17,317 nucleotides of DNA from an uncultured Eubacteriales bacterium. Lineage in GTDB: Bacteria > Bacillota_A > Clostridia > Saccharofermentanales > Saccharofermentanaceae. Position numbers and translations under genes: made by a program. Positions 14,460 through 17,317 of the stretch are shown piece by piece (the first letter of the stretch is position 1; every line of letters begins with the position of its first letter). The DNA lies in the NCBI GenBank assembly GCA_900313405.1, contig OMQY01000195.1, forward strand, positions 1 to 17,317, in the 5' to 3' direction. The notes beneath the pieces are model-generated. The model saw only the letters and a list, made by a program, of their open reading frames with translations. It was not told where the DNA came from and made no database searches.

Positions 14460-16805
14460 ATGTCTGCTTTGCTGTTTATAGTTAAGAACAATATGAAGAA
14501 AAGAAAGGGAGATGTTATCACTCTCTTCGTCCTCACCGTACTCTCGGTCTTCATGCTCTATTCGTCCATATCCGTAATGACGGGCTTAGGTTCCGTTCAG
14601 GATAAGTACCACGAGGAGAATAACGATGCGGATCTTTTCTTCTGGACTGAAGATAAATACATAGCCGACTTCGAGCAGATGTTCGTCACGAACGAACACA
14701 TAACTCAGTACGAACTGTCTACCTTGATCAATTCCGACATCGATTACAGGAAGAAGGGAGACAGCGAATGGGGATCTTTCACTTTTTTGTTCGGTGCGTA
14801 TAACGAGACAAGAGAGATCAACAAGCTCGACTTCGATGCGTCAGGTCTGGGAGAAGATGATATCCTCCTGCCGTTCAATATGAGCAATGATTTCAGCAAG
14901 GGTGACACTATCGAATTTAAGATAGATAACGATGTATATGATTTCCGAATTGCCGGATTCGTAACAGATGCTTTCTTCTCATCGACGATCAATTTCTCGA
15001 TCTATAATGCATACATTAACAGTGCAGTTCTCGCTGAAATGGTCGAAGCGCATCCGGAGACTCTTAAAGCCGGACACTCCATCAAGGCACTGATAGACGA
15101 TCCTGACAACAGTAACGATATCAAGGATGAAGTCGAGAACAGCTTTAAGAAATGGGTCGGTGCAGACAATTCGCGCCTTGATGCTTCCTGGCTATTCGTA
15201 TCCTGGGAAGAGATGAAGCCCGGTAATGCGATCTTCTCGAATCTGGTCAGCGGTGTGATCCTTGTCTTCTCGATACTGATCCTGGTGATCGCGCTGATCG
15301 TCATCAACTTCAGCATCCGTAACTTCATCGAAAAGAACCTCAAGAACACCGGTATGCTCATGGCAAACGGCTACACCACGGGGCAGCTCATGACTGTCAC
15401 GACTCTCGAGAATCTTCTGGTCTCTTTTGCCGCATCCCTCTTCGGTATCCTCTTAGGTATCCTCGGAACCGGCGTCATCGGCAAGGCCGTATCGATCATC
15501 CTGGGCCTTCCATGGAAAGAGCCGGTCAATGCCCTTGCTGCTCTGACAGCTTCCGGTATCACCGTAGTATTGATCACGGGTATCAGCCTCTGGTCATCCA
15601 TAGGCTATAAGAAGACAGTCGTACTTGATGCCCTGCGCGGAGGAGTACACTCGCATAATTTCCGTAAGAATCACCTGCCCCTCGAAGAGGCATCATTCTC
15701 TCTGCCGATCTCGCTGTCCTTGAAGGATATCTTAGGTGACAAGAGACGTAATATCATCCTCTTCCTGATAGTGGTCATCCTTACCATGTCGACAAATACC
15801 GCTTTCTCGCTTTTTGAGAACTTCAGAGACAGAGACATGCTCCTCGACATCACCGGAAACGAGTTATCCACTGCATCAGTCACAGGCTCCCGTGAGGACT
15901 ATGAAGAGATCGCTTCCTGGCCTGAAGTCGAAGCCGTCAACGGCATGTATAACTTCGCGGTAACAGTTCAGAACGGTGACCGTTCCAAGGGCGACATAGC
16001 AGTTTTTGCTTATACGGATCTGAGTCTCCTCGAGCATGAGATGCTGGTCGAAGGCCGCCTCCCCGAATCCTCCAATGAGGTAGTTGTCGGCGGCCTCACC
16101 GCCACCAAACTCCACATCGACGTCGGCGACATCGTCAACCTCGAATGGGGTGACAACAACAACGAATATGTTGTAGTGGGTATCGATCAGAAGATCATGA
16201 ACTACGGCTACAACCTTCTGCTCTCCGACGAAGGTGCTATCCGCCTCATCGGTGAAGTTCAATCCATGGGTCTCTATGTTTACTGCTCTGAGGGAGTAAC
16301 CTACGATGATGTCTATGACAAGCTCATGGAGCAGACCGGCGATAATCCGATAGATGTTGGCAGGGTGGTAGACAGCCTGATCGACAACGTCACCAGCGGA
16401 ATAACCATCATCTGCATCGCAGTAACCGCAGTAACACTTCTGGTAGTGGTCTTCGTAGAACACCTCCTTATCAAATCAAAGATCATCAAGAATTGGAAGA
16501 ACTACGGCATCAACAAGGCGCTCGGCTTCACCTCCGCCCAGCTCCGCATCCAGACGATGGTCAGCAACATTCCGACCGTGTTGGTCGGCGGCCTGGTCGG
16601 CAGCCTCATCTCAGGCCCGGCCACAGGCAAACTCACTACGCTCGTCTTCTCGACCTTCGGCTTCCGTAAGCTCGACATGTGTTCATCTCCCCAATGGATA
16701 CTTGTCACGCTCATCGGCATCGTCGCTATCGCCATGCTCACCTCCCTGGCGGTCTCGCGCTCGATCAAGAAGCTGCAGCCGGTCGAGCTGTTGACAGAGG
16801 AATAA
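14460..16805 (+). CDS. FtsX/MacB-like ABC permease, eight predicted TM helices
   Basis: 781 residues from the ATG at 14460, one base after the ATPase stop. An in-frame ATG at 14376 lies inside the ATPase gene and is rejected. Predicted helices are at about 18-40, 261-285, 316-341, 356-383, 432-452, 640-668, 700-720 and 745-765. Two large extracytoplasmic domains lie at about 41-258 and 453-638. Each half has the FtsX arrangement (one TM, ectodomain, three TMs), so the protein looks like an internal duplication of the FtsX core. The cytoplasmic motif KNTGMLMANGYTTGQL and its counterpart KNYGINKALGFTSAQL (about 296-310 and 680-695) are matching coupling regions of the two halves. It forms the transporter with the upstream ATPase; the substrate is unknown. 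Confidence 0.94.
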   Translation: MSALLFIVKNNMKKRKGDVITLFVLTVLSVFMLYSSISVMTGLGSVQDKYHEENNDADLFFWTEDKYIADFEQMFVTNEHITQYELSTLINSDIDYRKKGDSEWGSFTFLFGAYNETREINKLDFDASGLGEDDILLPFNMSNDFSKGDTIEFKIDNDVYDFRIAGFVTDAFFSSTINFSIYNAYINSAVLAEMVEAHPETLKAGHSIKALIDDPDNSNDIKDEVENSFKKWVGADNSRLDASWLFVSWEEMKPGNAIFSNLVSGVILVFSILILVIALIVINFSIRNFIEKNLKNTGMLMANGYTTGQLMTVTTLENLLVSFAASLFGILLGILGTGVIGKAVSIILGLPWKEPVNALAALTASGITVVLITGISLWSSIGYKKTVVLDALRGGVHSHNFRKNHLPLEEASFSLPISLSLKDILGDKRRNIILFLIVVILTMSTNTAFSLFENFRDRDMLLDITGNELSTASVTGSREDYEEIASWPEVEAVNGMYNFAVTVQNGDRSKGDIAVFAYTDLSLLEHEMLVEGRLPESSNEVVVGGLTATKLHIDVGDIVNLEWGDNNNEYVVVGIDQKIMNYGYNLLLSDEGAIRLIGEVQSMGLYVYCSEGVTYDDVYDKLMEQTGDNPIDVGRVVDSLIDNVTSGITIICIAVTAVTLLVVVFVEHLLIKSKIIKNWKNYGINKALGFTSAQLRIQTMVSNIPTVLVGGLVGSLISGPATGKLTTLVFSTFGFRKLDMCSSPQWILVTLIGIVAIAMLTSLAVSRSIKKLQPVELLTEE

Positions 16806-16808
16806 GGG

Positions 16809-16903
16809 GGCGCTTGCATCTTCCGCGGAATATACGAACAGTCCTCGCCGCCGCGCCCCGCGCGGCGACTGCGGAACTAATTCCGCGGATAGATGCGCGC
16901 GCC
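16809..16903 (+). other. Long imperfect inverted repeat with internal hairpin (possible structured RNA)
   Basis: The left arm 16809-16830 and right arm 16881-16903 pair over 20 bases: GGCGC/GCGCC, a 2-nt internal loop, GCATCT/AGATGC, a 1-nt bulge, and TCCGCGGAA/TTCCGCGGA. Inside, CGCCGCGC (16849-16856) and GCGCGGCG (16860-16867) form a perfect 8-bp hairpin around CCC. GCGGAA (16871-16876) can pair with either TTCCGC copy (16821 or 16881), so two competing folds exist. It begins four bases after the permease stop codon. Confidence 0.7.
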
Positions 16904-17026
16904 TTCATGGAGCACGCCGGAAGGCTGTGCGGACCGGTTCGAGGCCGGTGTACAATCCCCTTCATTAGCACGCCGATAGGCGGTGCGGTCGGGGAGTGAA
17001 TGCGCGGATAGATGCTCGCGCCTTCA
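16884..17026 (+). repeat. Nested direct repeats with CCTTCAT-hairpin units (candidate ncRNA or long 3' UTR)
   Basis: A 24-bp segment (GCGGATAGATGC core) at 16884-16907 recurs at 17003-17026 with one mismatch, 119 bp apart. A second repeat, CCTTCAT followed by AGCACGCCG-nn-AGGC-n-GTGCGG, is at 16902-16932 and 16959-16988; its core matches at 19 of 22 bases and folds as GCACGCC/GGCnGTGC. A third CCTTCAT (17020-17026) is directly followed by the terminator hairpin. A small hairpin ACCGG/CCGGT with loop TTCGAGG lies between the first two units. No promoter is clear: TTGACA at 16791-16796 inside the permease gene has only a poor -10 (TTGCAT) 17 bp downstream. Confidence 0.7.
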
Positions 17027-17027
17027 T

Positions 17028-17072
17028 AAAGCCCGCTTGTATCTTTTGGGATCAAGCGGGCTTTAATGTTTT
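17028..17072 (+). terminator. Strong intrinsic terminator
   Basis: AAAGCCCGCTTG (17028-17039) pairs perfectly with CAAGCGGGCTTT (17053-17064). ATC/GAT can extend the stem inside the loop. The tail AATGTTTT follows. It lies about 220 nt after the permease stop, so the whole repeat segment should be transcribed before termination. Confidence 0.88.
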
Positions 17073-17189
17073 ATGCACATAGATTACCGGTAATTCATCA
17101 ATGAAACGATGATTGCTGCGGTACCTTGGTCACGGCGGCGGGCGACCCTGGCAAACCGGGAGGAGGATTGAACGGGAAGAATCGGTTTT
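17073..17189. other. Intergenic stretch without recognised gene
   Basis: No ORF with a credible start is visible. It contains a perfect 12-bp palindrome ATTACCGGTAAT (17083-17094), and AGGAGG (17161-17166) followed after one base by a TTG that would encode only about 13 residues, too close for good initiation. The palindrome may be a regulator site for the downstream gene, but nothing proves it. Confidence 0.5.
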
Positions 17190-17252
17190 CGATAAGAAAT
17201 TATCGATAAACGATAAAAAGTTGTTGACAAAGGATAAATGACGGGGTATAGT
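17190..17252 (+). promoter_or_regulatory. Strong promoter with CGATAA-repeat operator region
   Basis: TTGACA (17224-17229) and TATAGT (17247-17252) are 17 bp apart, close to the sigma-A consensus. Upstream, CGATAA occurs at 17190, 17204 and 17211, and GGATAA lies within the spacer. The first copy forms an inverted repeat with TTATCG (17200-17205), and TTATCGATAA (17200-17209) is a perfect 10-bp palindrome. The repeats abut the -35, a typical operator position. Confidence 0.8.
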
Positions 17253-17317
17253 GGGTCTAGATCGGACAAGGCGTCAGATGGGCGCCGACGAGTAAAATTA
17301 GATAAAGGGAGATTAGG
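17253..17317 (+). promoter_or_regulatory. 5' leader and ribosome site of a gene starting beyond the window
   Basis: The predicted transcript start is near 17259. AAAGGGAG at 17304-17311 is a good Shine-Dalgarno sequence, so the start codon should lie within a few bases after 17317. A small hairpin (GGCG 17270-17273 with CGCC 17283-17286, or alternatively CGTC 17272-17275 with GACG 17287-17290) is possible in the leader. No known riboswitch pattern is recognised. Confidence 0.6.

Noticed and set aside
16933..16949. T-arm-like hairpin ACCGG-TTCGAGG-CCGGT suggesting a tRNA
   Set aside because: No matching acceptor stem, anticodon arm or CCA at the right distances; only the T-arm is mimicked.
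16679..16999. Open frame of 106 codons overlapping the permease 3' end and the repeat segment
   Set aside because: It begins inside the permease gene in another frame, has no ribosome site, has Arg/Ala/His-rich composition, and runs through the palindromic repeats. It is a shadow of GC-rich DNA.
17118..17166. Partial resemblance to a c-di-GMP riboswitch (GGCAAACC)
   Set aside because: Only this short string matches; the GAAA tetraloop arm and the following conserved strands are missing, and it lies before the promoter.
17161..17209. Short leader peptide with AGGAGG and TTG
   Set aside because: Only one base separates AGGAGG from the TTG, it encodes about 13 residues, and it lies upstream of the promoter of the next gene.

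Overview
The window looks like chromosomal DNA from an anaerobic, moderately GC-rich member of the Bacillota, most likely class Clostridia. This is inferred from strong GGGAGG-type ribosome sites, sigma-A-like TTGACA/TATAAT promoters, a TTG start, a cell-surface protein combining leucine-rich repeats, SLH-like segments and DUF4214 modules, and a peptide with a bacteriocin-type double-glycine leader. The genus cannot be fixed from the sequence.

Left part (1-6050): the 3' five-sixths of lepA (elongation factor 4), a small lipoprotein with an SH3-like C-terminus, tRNA-Leu(UAG) with its own promoter and terminator, a SpoU/TrmH-type RNA 2'-O-methyltransferase gene that looks leaderless, then a promoter driving a 90-residue GG-leader protein followed 25 nt later by an 835-residue secreted surface protein. 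Two 43-bp palindromic tandem repeats separate this unit from the next, convergent gene.

Middle part (6050-10270): a cupin-type AraC regulator on the minus strand, apparently also leaderless, is divergent from a tight three-gene operon. The operon encodes an iron-dependent aldehyde reductase of the YqhD/BdhA type, an extended-SDR NAD-dependent epimerase-like protein, and a YghZ-type aldo/keto reductase. The layout recalls the E. coli yqhC-yqhD-dkgA aldehyde-response locus. A strong bidirectional hairpin terminator closes it.

Right part (10270-17317): two minus-strand genes of unknown function (a zinc-ribbon protein and a two-TM membrane protein), then a plus-strand two-component system (OmpR-type regulator, HisKA-type kinase) followed by an ABC ATPase and an eight-TM FtsX/MacB-like permease. 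Four GTTAA-like direct repeats at 11-12 bp spacing lie between the kinase and the ABC gene and overlap the predicted -35, the arrangement expected of an OmpR-family activator site. The last 512 bases contain no convincing gene. They hold an unusual GC-rich repeat-rich structured segment ending in a strong terminator, then a near-perfect promoter with CGATAA repeats upstream and a ribosome site for a gene that starts just outside the window.

The least explained elements are the structured segment at 16809-17070, the GG-leader/surface-protein pair, and the regulated ABC exporter module with no identified substrate.
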